This document shows, piece by piece, positions 10,780 through 22,943 of a stretch of 64,000 nucleotides of DNA; position 1 is the stretch's first letter, and each line of letters opens with the position of its first letter. The position numbers were made by a program, and so were the translations under genes. Where the stretch lies: NCBI GenBank assembly GCA_029961685.1, contig JARWKL010000008.1:6078501-6142500 (forward strand). The letters run 5' to 3'. The notes under the pieces were generated by a model. The model saw only the letters and a program-made list of their open reading frames with translations. It did no database searches and was not told where the DNA came from. The stretch is from Aristolochia californica. Lineage: Eukaryota > Streptophyta > Magnoliopsida > Piperales > Aristolochiaceae.

Positions 10780-13700
10780 GTTTTGAATGTCTTACTTAGT
10801 TCTATTCCACTTTTATCACTATCAATTAAGATAATATCATCCACATAGATAACCATGAGTATTGTGTCGTTGTTAGTGTGTTTGACAAATATGGAGAGGT
10901 CAATTTCACATTTTTGAATTTGAGCCCAAGAATTACCTTGCTAAACTTGTCAAACCATGCTTGGGGAGACTATTTTAAGCCATATATGGATTTTTAAAGT
11001 TTGTATACTTTCTCCCCCTCAACCACAAAAATCAAGTAGTTGTACCATGTAAACTTCTTCTTGGAGTCAGCATTTAGAAAAAACATTTTTTGTATAAGGT
11101 TGAACAAGATCCCATTGAAAGTTTGTTACAAGGGAGATGTGAACATGTACCGAGTTCATTTTAGCAATGGGAGAGAAGGTATCTTCATAATCAATCCCAT
11201 AGGATTGAGTTTACCCCTTGGCAACTTATCAGGCTTTGACATGACTAACACTGCCATCCACATTATGTTAGTAAATACCTACTTGCACCCAATGAGTTTA
11301 TTTTTAGATGAAAATGTCATGAGATTCCAAGAGTGGATGGAATGCATAGCTGCCATTTCTTCTTCCATGGCTGCTTTCCACTCCTGGATGTTGTAGGGTT
11401 TCATGAAAACCTTTAGGATGAATGATGGAAGAAAGAGTGCAAGGAATGATTGGCAACTTGGAGACAAACAATGAGTAGAGACAAAGTTGGATATAGGATG
11501 GGAAGTAGATGGCCATGTAGGGACACATTAGCGAGGTTATTTTCTAATGTTAATGGGTCAGTTTCATAATGAGGGCCAAATGGAATGGAAGGAGAAGGAA
11601 TCAAAGGACTAGAAGGAATTGCCTTAGAACTATTCGTTGGCCCAGGTGATGGAGGAGCCATGGGAGGAAAAGTGTCTTCAACATCTGGATGAAGCAATTG
11701 ATTGTCCAATGTCTCAAAGGGATTTAAACCTGTAGAGAGTGATTTTTATCCAAAATAGAATGGCTGATTGCCATAAATAAAGGTATGGTATAGTCCTAGG
11801 TGGTAACAAACATATCCTTTTTTACCTTGGGTAAATCAGAGGAAGACACACTTAAAGGCTCAAGCATCTAATTTGGTTTGACTAAGAGTAGAGTTGTGAA
11901 CAAAGGAAATGCACCCAAAGGTCTTTAGAGGAAGTGGAAAGGACTTTATCTATGGTAGGAGTAAGGAGATGGTAGACGAGTTTTGAAAAACAAAAGAAGG
12001 CATCCTATTGAAGAGATAGTATACAATAATAATTGCATAGGGCCAATAAGATTGGGAATTATGCTGGAAAATATAAGGGACCGAGACCCTTCAAATAGCT
12101 GCCTATTTTTTTCTTTTGGCTACACCATTTTAGTATAGGCGCTAGAGGTTTGGTGAATAATGCCTTTTTGTTTGCAAAATGACTGAAATGAGTGAGAAAG
12201 GTATTATTTGGTATTATTTGATCAAAATACCTTTTTAAAAAAAACAAATTGAGTCTCTGCCATGGCATAGAAATAGGCGAAGATACTAACTACTTAGAGC
12301 GACCCTTCATTAGAAATTGTAAGTGACACGAGAGTAATCATCTACAATACAATAAAATATTGTGAATGAGAGATGTTTAATATATTAAGAGGTTCCCAAA
12401 CATTGATATGGAAAACGGACTACCACTTGAGTCATTTGAGGGAGATGAAAAATACTTCTTTGATGCTTGCTTAATTGACAAAACTCACATGATAAATTTT
12501 TTTATGGAATGTAAACTTGGAGTAAGTGTTTGTAAAACCAGTAAAGACGGATGTCCTAACCTCTTGTGCCATTGGACCAACTTTTGTTCCTTTGTGACGA
12601 GTGCAGAGAGAACTTTTCTCTCAAGGTCGTAAAGTCCTTTCTCATGACCTCCACCAATCACTTGTTTGGTTTGGCAGTCCTGAAAAACACAATTAGTGAC
12701 ATAAAATGTTACAAAGAATCCAAATCTTTTTATGAGTTAACTAATAGACATAAGACTTAGGGGAAAATTGAGGAGCAAAAAGAACATTAGATAGAGGTAA
12801 GGAAGAAGAAGGATTTGAACACGTATCCCTTGAACTTGTGTTTGAGATCCATTGACATTGGAGACAAACTATAGAGTAGGACAAGGGGAGAATTTAGAGA
12901 GGTTAAATATATTCCTAGTAAGATATTTAGAAGTCCCTAAATCAATAATCCAAGAAGGACAAGAGTCATAATAAAAAGTAGATAGCATACCTGTAGTAGC
13001 CATAGTGGCAAAAGAGGTGCTATGAGTGGTGATAAGCAAGCTTTTCAATTTCTGAAAGACCTCATAATCCTCTTCAGTGATGGTTTTGTTTTTTTGAGAG
13101 TCAAACTCCTTTGATTCACTTACTTGATTCATATTTACAATTGACCATGAAGTTTTCAACACTTATCTCATTCACGATTTGAAAAGCTACTACAAGTGCA
13201 AGAACAAAATTCTAAGGAATCGGACATATCGCGGCCTTTGTTGTACTTACCATGACCTCTTCCGCCTCTTTCCCCTCCTCTTGAAGCATTAGGAGACCCT
13301 CTACCCTGAGCGAACATGGTAGAAGTCTTTGAGGGATTGTTATTCATGGACTCTTCTTTGATATGAACTATATACATGACAACTCACATATAACAAAGGA
13401 AGGTTTGGTTGTTGAACTAAGGATTTGAGACTTTGTCACATCTAAATATGGCTTCATATTGGCTAAGCAAATTGCTCCAATCAACTCTTCTCGCTGTTTC
13501 TTGAATAGCCACATTGAAGGAATGACTCAACCAACTTCCAATCTAGCAAATAACCTCAGAATTTGGTAAAACAATCATTGAGATTGCCTTCTTGTTTGGT
13601 GGAGTAGATGGCAATCTTGTTTGGTGGTGTAGATGGCTTGAAAAATATCATAAAGCCTTTGAAGATATTGGTGATTGAATATATCTTAGTACATGTATCC

Positions 13701-13820
13701 CAAATAATTTTGGTCGTTTCAAGGTGCACAACATTATTGGCCATACTTTCTTCTATGCTATTAATGAGCCAATTTATGATTAATGTGCCTTTTTAGCAAC
13801 CTTTAGTAATTTGTATCGTT
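10780..13820 (-). pseudogene. Copia gag-protease-integrase-RT remnant
   Basis: Minus strand, in order: gag SWLINS-like then MANNVVHLETTKIIWDTCTK near 13690-13790; a Gly/Arg-rich stretch and degraded zinc knuckle at 13168-13377; protease SWIIDLGTS near 12925 (the usual D-S-G is D-L-G); integrase with NRMPS-type and KTFGC motifs at about 11900-12060; RT with WKAAMEEEMAAM near 11370, VAKG-TQSYGIDYEDTFSP near 11150-11190 and YVDDIILIDSDKS at 10800-10850. The frame is broken at many points. A segment at about 12060-12300 shows no match to pol and may be an insertion. Confidence 0.7.
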
Positions 13821-13821
13821 C

Positions 13822-15413
13822 CTATTGAATTTAGGACCCCATGATTGAAACCTTGAGCAAGATGAGACAAGGAGAAGAAAAAAAGCAAAGAGAGAGAGAG
13901 AAAACTAGGGAAGAGAGGAGAAAAGAGAATAGAGAGAAAAAGAGTTTAGGCTAGATCCCTTGTTATAAAGAACCGCAAAACGGAAGTGGACCAGCTCAAG
14001 AAATTTGATATCCCTCGCAAGTGTATGGTAGTAATCTTGAGAATATCATTCTTGTTACCCATGTATTCTTTAGCCATAAGAGGCAATTCAAGGGTAATAA
14101 TGTACTCAATTTTGAAGTAGCCTAAGTAAGTTGCTTGGAGATTCAAGACCAGCCAAGGCTAGCTCGGGTAGATGGGAGGAAAACTCAGGCTTATCAACAC
14201 TTTAGGCAATGGGGGAACCCTTTTAGGCCAGTCAACTTGATGGCAAAATAATTTATATAATTAATTCTCTAGTCTTCCTTGTAGAGAATAGTAAAAATCA
14301 ATCAATAAGCATGAGATCAAGGTAAGGTAGAAATTCTAAATTAGATCTTTCCAAGATCATTAAAAATGTATATTTGACTCCAGATTGGGATAAACAAGTA
14401 TATATTCAGTTCCAAGATCAATCAGCCACCTTGTGGCTTTCAAAAAATTCTCCAAAAAAACCCAAAACCAAGTAGAGTTCTTCAAATAACTTGGTTAATT
14501 GAGAAGCTTAGCATAGAAACTAAGTAATTAGATTTATGAAATCCAATGGATAAAAAACCACCCATAATAGGCTCAAGAGCAATTTTCTTCATCAGGAAAG
14601 TCTTGTTCCCAAAAATTTATCACTTTTTATTCAAAAAATCTCAATATAAACCGATTTTCGGCCAAGAACTTGCAAACCAACAAAACTACCTTGGTAAACT
14701 TCTTCTAATCCGAGATGCATAAATATCGATAATTTCATAAGATGAAGACAACAAGAAAATGATCTCTGAACCATCTCCTAAAGATCTTAAAACCAAGAGC
14801 ATGAAGTAATAATAACAAGAATAAAAAACTTATCTCACAAACTTCAATCTTGCTTCACAAAGATCCTTCTATGAGTAGTTTTGATCATAACTTCTTAGAG
14901 CATTCTTTTGACATGGGAATCTTAAATTTGATGCTTTGATACCATGTTGAATTTAGGACCCCATGATTGAAACCTTGAGCAAGATGAGAGAGGGAGAATA
15001 AAAAGAGCAAAGAGAGAGAGAAAACTCAGATAGAGACAAGAGAAGAAAAAAAAAGAGAAAAATAGTTTAAGCTAAAGAGAGATTCATCACGAGTTGAGAA
15101 GTGGTGAACTTCATTGACTTGATGTAATCAGAGTAATGAACCTCTATTAATAATAGAGAAAAGTAGTAGAGTCCAATTACAATTAAACTACGCTTATCCC
15201 AATTATACCTAAACTCTAACTATTAAGATAAGTCCTAGCATAATTAAATAACTCAACATAAATAGAAAACTAACATAACTAAAACACCTTTAAACTGAAA
15301 CTCTTATGTGAGAGTAAATTCCATAATAATTTTAGATCTGTAAGACTCATCATGCCACCTCACGTGATCATGGTGGATCCTACCAACTTGAGTGATCATG
15401 GCGGGTCCCACCA
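13822..15413 (-). mobile_element. Internally deleted LTR element nested in gag
   Basis: 5' LTR 14945 to about 15413, with a primer site TTTGATACCATG just left of it (rc CATGGTATCAAA). The leader is 14150-14933 and a gag N-terminus lies at 13946-14146. It then runs straight into the 3' end of the same LTR at 13826-13945 (CATGGGGTCCTAAATTCAATA in reverse). Everything between gag and the last 120 bp of the 3' LTR is gone. The surrounding gag continues on both sides (15602 side and 13820 side), which shows it is an insertion. The right edge is blurred by a 28-bp tandem repeat at 15364-15419. Confidence 0.65.
13946..14146 (-). pseudogene. Copia gag N-terminal fragment
   Basis: 67 residues with the copia gag signature around ITTIHLRGISNFLSWSTSVLRF (about 38-59), equal to the NYLSWS-type segment of retrotransposon gag. 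It is truncated after about 65 residues by fusion to a 3' LTR end. Belongs to the nested 13822-15413 element. Confidence 0.6.
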
Positions 15414-15419
15414 GCTCGA
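15364..15419. repeat. 28-bp tandem repeat, 2 copies plus partial
   Basis: Unit GTGATCATGGYGGRTCCYACC followed by 7 more bases, at 15364-15391 and 15392-15419, with a partial third copy starting at 15420. It lies exactly at the junction of the nested LTR and the interrupted gag. Confidence 0.75.
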
Positions 15420-15602
15420 GTGATCATCAAGTGATGGAGGAAATTTGACAAGGTTATCAACAAGATTTTTTATAATAAGAAATATTTTGATTGATTGTGC
15501 CCAAGAACGGTAATTTAAAACACCTTTGAAGGGAACTCTGCTTATTTTAAGAAAGTTGGTTTTCCCAAAATCTAAAGAGGGAAAGTGACTATTTCCAGCC
15601 AT
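15396..15602 (-). pseudogene. Copia gag N-terminus (family G), interrupted
   Basis: Opens MAGNSHFPSLDFGK, with FKGVLNYRSWAQSIKIFL at about 25-42 as the gag core and FPPSLDDHSSWWD at the break. The continuation (KGTLIINWLINSIEESMANN in a shifted frame) is found 1.6 kb downstream near 13740-13800, beyond the nested element. Start chosen because it follows the leader and is the usual short gag N-terminus. Confidence 0.6.
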
Positions 15603-16413
15603 AATTGGCCTATTGAGGACTCAATCAATGATCTATTAAGAAAAAAATTATAAGAGAATAAATATGAAAAGTTCTAAAAAAGAAAGGTTTACTTGCTATA
15701 TTGAGAAAAAGAAAAAAGGAAAATTGAGTGATGGTAACTCAAACAATAATATCTTAACAAAAGGAAAGAAAAAAAATCTAAGAGACCAAATATGGAAAGT
15801 TATGAAAAGGAAGATTCACTTGCATTGTTGAGTATAGAAACTTAATCAAGGAAATTGAGTAAAGGGAAATTTTATTTTTTCTTTTTTTCTTTTTAGCCCT
15901 TTACCAAAACAATAGGATTGTGCCTATGAGAGTAACCCACAAGGAGTACAAAGAACTCAAGAGGGAAACCCTTAATTCAAGAAGGAATTCAGCCATAAAT
16001 AGAAGACAAGTTTCCAAAAAAAACAAAAAAAGAAAGTTGTCCACGATTTTGAGAGATATTTTAGGGCTGAAAAAAGTTCTGAAATGAGAAAAGTGGCTAA
16101 GATAAAAGACGCAGCAAAGGTAAAAATTTCCATCATGAGAAATCATCTTCCTTATGTAGGATGAAGCAAAAAAAAGCTTTTAAGGAAAGGAACAAGTGTT
16201 TGAAATTGTTTGAATAAGAGGTGCTTTGGAAAAATGAAATTGTTGATCATCCCTAATAGAAAAAAATTCAACCAAATCAAATGAGGAAGGTTAAACTTAT
16301 CTTTAGTGGGAAGATACTAATGCTTGATCATTCATGATTTCTCCTCTTCTACAAGTTGAATCTCCACTAAGGGAAGAATTTTGAGCAGTCTTGAAATATG
16401 GTCCTAGATCTTT

Positions 16414-16428
16414 TGCTCTGATACTATG
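16414..16428 (-). promoter_or_regulatory. Primer binding site, initiator tRNA-Met type
   Basis: The minus strand reads CATAGTATCAGAGCA immediately after the LTR end, close to TGGTATCAGAGC. It orients the family G element on the minus strand. The leader at 15603-16413 has no coding potential. Confidence 0.65.
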
Positions 16429-16672
16429 TTGACTTCTAGGGCCTTCTTCACATAAAAATAAATAGGGATTAAGAGAAGAGATAAGAGGGAAGAAGAGAGG
16501 ATCTTTAACTCGTGGAGAGGCTACAAGGAGAACAAAAGGGAGAGAAAGAAGAGAAGAAATCTAGGAGAGAGAGGGAGCACAAATTATGCCTAAGAGAATT
16601 GAGTTTAATGCTCTTCGCCATGCTATGAGGCTCTATTTATAGTTTTGAGAGGGTGTTTACAAAGACTACAAT
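16427..16672 (-). repeat. 5' LTR of family G, part 1 (split by hAT)
   Basis: LTR from its 3' end (TGTTGACTTCTAGGG on +) through a purine-rich leader and TATA box (CTATTTATAGTTTTGAG on +) to the hAT insertion site. It continues at 21132. The first copy of the 8-bp target duplication, ACTACAAT, is 16665-16672. Confidence 0.75.
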
Positions 16673-17548
16673 TAAGGGTGGCATCGAGCCTAGCCGAGCC
16701 CGAACCTGCCTATGTTCGAGTCAATATTTCGAATTGGAGCTCAAGCCTAGCCCAGCCTCGGGCCTAAAATTGTTATTGAGCTTGAGCCCAATAATTTTAA
16801 CTGAGTTCGAGCCTAGCTCGAGCTTCAACATACATTTAAATTTTTTTTAAAAATACATATCAAATAAATTGTATATAAACTTATGCTTACATTTTACATA
16901 AAATTGGGCATGACCTCTACTTAAAATTGGGCCTAAACAATGTATATAATACCTGTATAAAATTGGGCATGACCTCTACTTAAAATTGGGCCTAATCTAT
17001 ATACATAATACCTACATAAAATTGTCTATACACTCCATAAACACTCCATAAAATTTTCTATACACTCCATAAACACTCAATAAAATTGTCTATACACTCC
17101 ATACACTCCATAAAATAGTCTAAACACTCCATACACTGCATAATATTATGAAGAAACTCCATACAATAATCAAACACAAAAAAATTAAGTGAAATATCAA
17201 TATCAATTTACAATCACCCAAATAAAAACTATAAATCCATTATAAATTTATAAACTATAGTTGTTTCTCTTCATGCTAGAAAATAATATACGTCTCGGCA
17301 TGAACAAAATCTCCACCTATGACAAAAACAAAAAAAAAAACTTATTATTGTCATATAAAAAAAATATTCTTCCACTACTAGTTACTTAATGTAGTTAAAA
17401 ATATTAAAATTACCATGATGAGAAAAACATGAAAAATCATGTAATTGGTAGCATTATCTCTATAATCTTCTTCTCAGCTTGTAATCATAAAACAAAATTT
17501 TAAAAAAATAAAACTAAAAAATATACTCAAAAATATCATAATAAATAA

Positions 17549-19327
17549 TTATTCAAAGAAATCCACCTTTTGATTTTTCTTGACACCGTGAAGAGTCCGA
17601 ACCCATTCACTCCCACAAATCAAAGCTTGAACTATATTTGGTGCCGAGAAAGAACGATATGAGTCTATTACTCTACCACCATCACTAAAGGTAGACTCTG
17701 AAACTACTGTGGATATGGGAATTATAAGGACATCTGCTGCCATCTTAGATAATACCCAAAATTTCATATGATTCAATTTCCACCATTTTAAAACATCAAA
17801 ATCATATTGTGACGTTTTCTCACAAATGTACACACCTTCTTCATGATAATTTTCCAATTCTGACCTTGGTGAATTAACTACTTCTACTTGTTTCACATAA
17901 GTCATTAACTTTGACCAACCTGAACTTGATGAAGAATATGACCTACGACTTGTGGAAACACCCATTGAGCAAGTACTTGAAGCAATCTCTTCATTTCTAA
18001 TATCAACATTATATAAAGATACATATTCATCATAGATCTCATATAAGGTGTGTCGAACTAAGTTTATATTCATCGTAGCTTCCTCCCCAAAATATATCTT
18101 TGGTAAACATATTTTGATCAACCTTAACTTGACCATTGGATCCCAAACTGAAGCAACAACCATCAATAAATTGCATTCACCCGAGTACTTCTCAAATTTC
18201 TCTTTCATTCTACTAACCATTGTCCTAATGAAAACATTTTCATTTGTAGAATGAAAATTCAAAACTTCTTTTACCCTATATACCTCACTAAGGTAAAAAA
18301 AATTAGAAGTTGGGTACTCACTCCAAGAAATTATATTAGTAACTACATTAAAAACTTCTAGAATCTCACACACCATTTCAACCTTTTCCCATTCACCAAG
18401 ACTTGGCAAACAATCATAAGTTGGTTCTCTAACTTTAAATCTAGAGAATGCATCTTTGAATTTTAATGTAGAAGACTACATGTCATAAGTGGAGTTCCAA
18501 CGAGTTGGATAATCAATAACCAACATCTTTTCACCTAGTTCTAGTTATTGTACAATTTCAGAAAAAGTATGAAGTCAAGCCTCAGATAGATTTATGAATT
18601 TGACACTATCACACACATTCTCAATGATATCCTTAATCTGAACAAGACCATCTTGGACTAATAAGTTTAGAATATGAGCACAACAGCGCACATGAAATAA
18701 CTTCCCACCACAAACCAATTTTTTTTTTTTTTTTGAAAATTCTTCTTTCAATACTCTCGTACAAACATCATTATATGCAACATTATCAATTGAAATACTA
18801 AATACTTTATTTTAAATTTCCCAATCTTTCAAACACTTGTAAATAGCATCTGCTATATCAATGCCACGAAAAGGAGGAGGAACATGCACACAACTCAAGA
18901 CTGGTTGAAAAGAAAGTCCACATGGACTCTGATCAACATTAGACCCCACTCCCACTGGTTGAAAATTTATGGTTTTTTTTTTTCGCATTGCCACTTTTCT
19001 ACTAGGACAATGTTTCAAATGTCGACTCATATGTGTAGTCACTCCACTATTAATAACACTCAAATTGATTTTACAATGAACACATTGAACCTTTTTTGTA
19101 CCATTATGTGAGACTTCTTTGAATTCCGACCACACATGAGACCTTTTTTGTCTTTTTGAAGTATGGGTAGAGTCACATTCATCCTCCTTTAGGGTACTAT
19201 CATCTGGGTCCACTTCTATTACATTAATAGTTCTAGAGGGTAGTGACTCTGGTGGAGCTGAGTCACTATCTATGGCCACACTAGAACTAGTGGTAATTAT
19301 TGATGCCAATTGAGGAGGTGTTGACAT
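17549..19327 (-). pseudogene. hAT transposase pseudogene (BED finger plus RNase H-like/hATC)
   Basis: N-terminal block 18812-19327: a Ser/Thr-rich leader, then a BED zinc finger with SHVWSEFKEV, CVHCKINL and HMSRHLKHC. Soon after it jumps to VPPPFRGIDIADAIYKCLKDWEI and a stop. The middle 18410-18811 reads in frame with a few stops: SIDNVAYND (catalytic-type Asp), CGGKLFHVRC-like, VQDGLVQIKDIIENVCDSVK, then DYPTRWNSTYDM. C-terminal block 17549-18409 (286 residues) starts PSLGEWEKVE and ends in the hATC dimerisation domain with DVLKWWKLN, STVVSESTFS and NIVQALICGSEW. Compared with plant hAT transposases, roughly 150 residues between the BED finger and the catalytic region are missing. It would have bound the inverted repeats and cut DNA in the nucleus; now inactive. 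Confidence 0.85.
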
Positions 19328-19799
19328 TCTTACTTCTACAAAAAATAAAATTAAAAATAAAAAACATAAAGAAAATAAAGCAATCCAAACAACAAAGATC
19401 CTACATATAATTTAAGATACTTATTGGCAATAAGGAGAACAATGCCTACGAAGATTAACAATTCTAGGGGGAACACTTTAAAGACATTGACAGGAAAAGA
19501 CAAAGCAAGATTATCAAAACTGCTGAAGTAGGAGTTGTGTGTACCTCCTTAGGGAGGTTTCTACATTAACTATAACTTCATAACACAATATCCTAAAATA
19601 AAATTACCCAAATACCCCCGACCTTTAACATTCTTATATCTCTAAAAACAATCATATCAGGTAGTCATTATTCTATTATTTCTGGATGATTTATTTTTCA
19701 ATGACTATTTTTAAAGTGAGTAAGTTTGAGGTATTTTAGTTCATTGTAGTTACTACCTTGTAGTAGTAAATTACGTAAAGAGATCTCATTATGCTCGAT

Positions 19800-20275
<476 letters not shown>

Positions 20276-21131
20276 GATTCCAAGGCGTTAATGTAGAAAT
20301 AGAAAGATCATGGGTATGATACTAACTTTAGAAATTTTCAAAGAATGAAGAGTTCAAAGTTTAGGAATAAAAAAAAATCAAACAAAAGGGAGTTTCTTAC
20401 TGAAGTCATGATGGATCTTAGCTTCAAAGAACATGATTCGAGAAAGAGCTCTCTAAACCTTTTAATTTGCTGGAAAAAAGTCGAATGAACGCACAATGAC
20501 GAATCTAAGGAGCGAGACAGAGCTGGTGAGTTAAAACACTTAATTGAAGATAAATAATGGAATACATAAGATAAAAATTAAAAAAAAAAAAATCAAGGGT
20601 TAGGTCAGCAACGAAAAAAAAAGATTAAATAAAACATCTTACCTCTTTCTGTCGGACCATCACTTTCGCCAGCGAGGAAGAACTTCAGATGAAAAAATCG
20701 TAGACGAAGAAATTGAAGATGACTGAGACAAAGAGTGAGGAATCGAAGAGGGGGAGGGAGAACAAGGGAAATGAAGACCAAAATCCCCCATTTCCGATGA
20801 ATCACCTCCTAACGAACAGCTATTATGTTCTCTAATCCACAATTTCCGCGAGAAAATTGTGCTACCAGTGCCAGAGGAGACGGAATGGAGGAGGACAAAA
20901 CCTTGTTCCCGCAATCCCGCAACCCGACACTCTTCTCCTGACTCCCCCGAATCTCGGGCCACTCATTAAGTTAACGAGTCGGCTCGCAAGCTTTCGAACC
21001 GAACCTTGGTTCGGTTCAACTCGGCTAGTTAATTTAAACAAGCCTATCCCGGTTCGAGATCCAGGTATATCGAATTGAACCGAGCCGGAACCGAGCCGAG
21101 CTTGAACTGGCTCGGTTTGATGCCACCCCTA

Positions 21132-21311
21132 ACTAAAATGACCTTAGGGCCACATGCTTCAAAAGCAAAAAGATATGATACTACAAATACCAGCTTGAAT
21201 TCTCATAACTCTATGTCATCATTATAGAAGTTCCCCTTATTTACTATCCATGCCACCTAGTGCCTTATTTACCACACATGCCACTCCTACTCACAGTGGC
21301 TCCTTTTGATA
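21132..21311 (-). repeat. 5' LTR of family G, part 2
   Basis: Continues the LTR from the second target duplication copy (ACTAAAAT, 21132-21139). It matches the first part of the 2508-2880 LTR in reverse (CCTTAGGGCC, then CTCCTTATTTACTA-like). Its end, near GGCTCCTTTTGATA, corresponds to GGCCTCTTAACA reversed and is approximate. Confidence 0.65.
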
Positions 21312-21572
21312 TTTATCTATAGATTGATTTTTTTAACATTTATCAGTGATTCCTAAAACTCTAGTCTTCGATTTTTCTTCACCTTCTGAGGGTGGTTTTT
21401 CAAGAGTTCTTAACATTCCATGAGGCTTGAGGTCTTTGAGAAGCTTGTATCGACTCAATGTTTTAGACCTTGAAATTGATGTCCCTTGAAGGAAATGTAT
21501 CTGAAATATTAGATTTGCAATTGTTAGCTCAATTAATTTTTCTTATCATCAAAACCAAGAAGGGAGTCAACA
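21312..21572 (-). repeat. Truncated 3' LTR, family D
   Basis: On the minus strand it starts TGTTGACTCCCTTCTTGG after the polypurine tract. It matches the start of the 37611-39218 LTR (the CCTCAAGCCTCATG segment and others) for about 260 bp, and is then lost where the family G element begins. The remainder of the LTR is not found to the left of that element. Confidence 0.75.
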
Positions 21573-22338
21573 ATCTCCCCCTTTTTTATGATGAAAAAAA
21601 TTAATGTTGAAAAATTTAAAAATATAGCACTCCCAAGGTTGGAGCTAAATAAAATGAGCAAGTTTGGGAAATGTCTCCCCTTTAATCTATGCACGTCTAA
21701 TTTCACATTTTAAACTTGAATTTGTGATTTTTAGTGTGTCAAATGGGTCATTTTATTTTTTCCCCATTTTTTTCTTACTCAAAAAGATATATAAATACAA
21801 ATAGGAGTGACAAAATGTCGCTCAAAAGCCATTTAATTTTTTATTTCAGATTTTAAAAAATATAGTAAATACAAATGTTCAAGTGTAAATACAAATATAA
21901 CAAGCAAATGTAAGTACAAAAGGGAGTCAAAAAGTGTGGTCAGAGAGCAACTAAGAAGCTAGGATGGTGGTGTGGATAAGCTATAGAGAATCTCGAGCAT
22001 GCTCTCGATCCTCTACTGACTCGCTCCAATCTAGATCTAGCCAGTCTTCAACTGCTCTTGCGTAGTACGAATGGCTGCTTGAGTCACCCAAACGTCGTCC
22101 ACTTGCGTCCTTTAATGGTCTTAGACAATCCATAGAAGAGCAAGCATCTTCAATGGTCCTTCTCCTCTTGGTGAACTTGAACTAGTTGGCTTGAGGTTCT
22201 ACGTTCATCTCATCCCTGGAGCCGATGGCTTGGAAAGCCTCTTTACCTATCACTTCCTTTTGTATCCATTGACCTTGCCATTGGCAAAGCCAAAATTTCC
22301 AACCTCCGACTCACAAATAGACATCTTCCCCATCATGT
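21573..22338 (-). pseudogene. 3' non-coding and env-like region of the SIRE-like element
   Basis: Follows env-like coding on the minus strand: 22190-22338 reads DMMGKMSICESEVGNFGFA and on to a stop, then low-complexity AT-rich DNA to the polypurine tract. Before insertion of the gypsy element it joined 27609 onward. No domain could be named here with certainty. Confidence 0.45.
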
Positions 22339-22618
22339 CTAGGGTAATCTTGTAATCTGGTAGGACAATTTTTTAATCTGGCATAAGTGTGGCCAGCGTC
22401 CCTTCCTTGCATTTCCCTACGTTAGAATACAGTAGCCAAGATAGATTAATGGTCTCACTGAGCTCCTCTTCCCTCACGCACTCATCACTCCATCTACCTC
22501 TAAGCTCTTCAACAAATCAGTGATGCCAAGGAGGCTTCTTCACGCCATTCTCCATCTTACAAACTGGAACCTCAATGGGAACGCCGAGTGACAAGATCCA
22601 TGACAAGGGAACCTAACA
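22339..22618 (+). repeat. 5' LTR of gypsy element, 5'-truncated
   Basis: Begins within the LTR at GGGTAATCTTGTAATCTGG (27298 in the 3' copy) and ends CCTAACA at 22618. U3 is missing, so this copy has lost most of its promoter. Confidence 0.8.
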
Positions 22619-22909
22619 TCGTGGTATCAGACCTGACCACTGTCAGCGATTCCTCTTCCTCTGATGACATTCGAAATTTGTTGGAGGCACAACGTGTAAG
22701 CACACAGGTCCAGCTTGACTCATTCCAACAACAACTTCTATCTCTCCAAGAATCTGCCCAGCAGCAACAACAACAGTACACTCTCTCTATCCAGCAACTG
22801 ATGGCCCGGATGGATGAAGTTTACCCACGTCCTCCCACCCAGCAAGGAATCTCTTCCTCTCCCCCTGCCCAACCACACTTCCATTTCCCTCCACCACCGC
22901 CTTCGCCGG

Positions 22910-22943
<34 letters not shown>

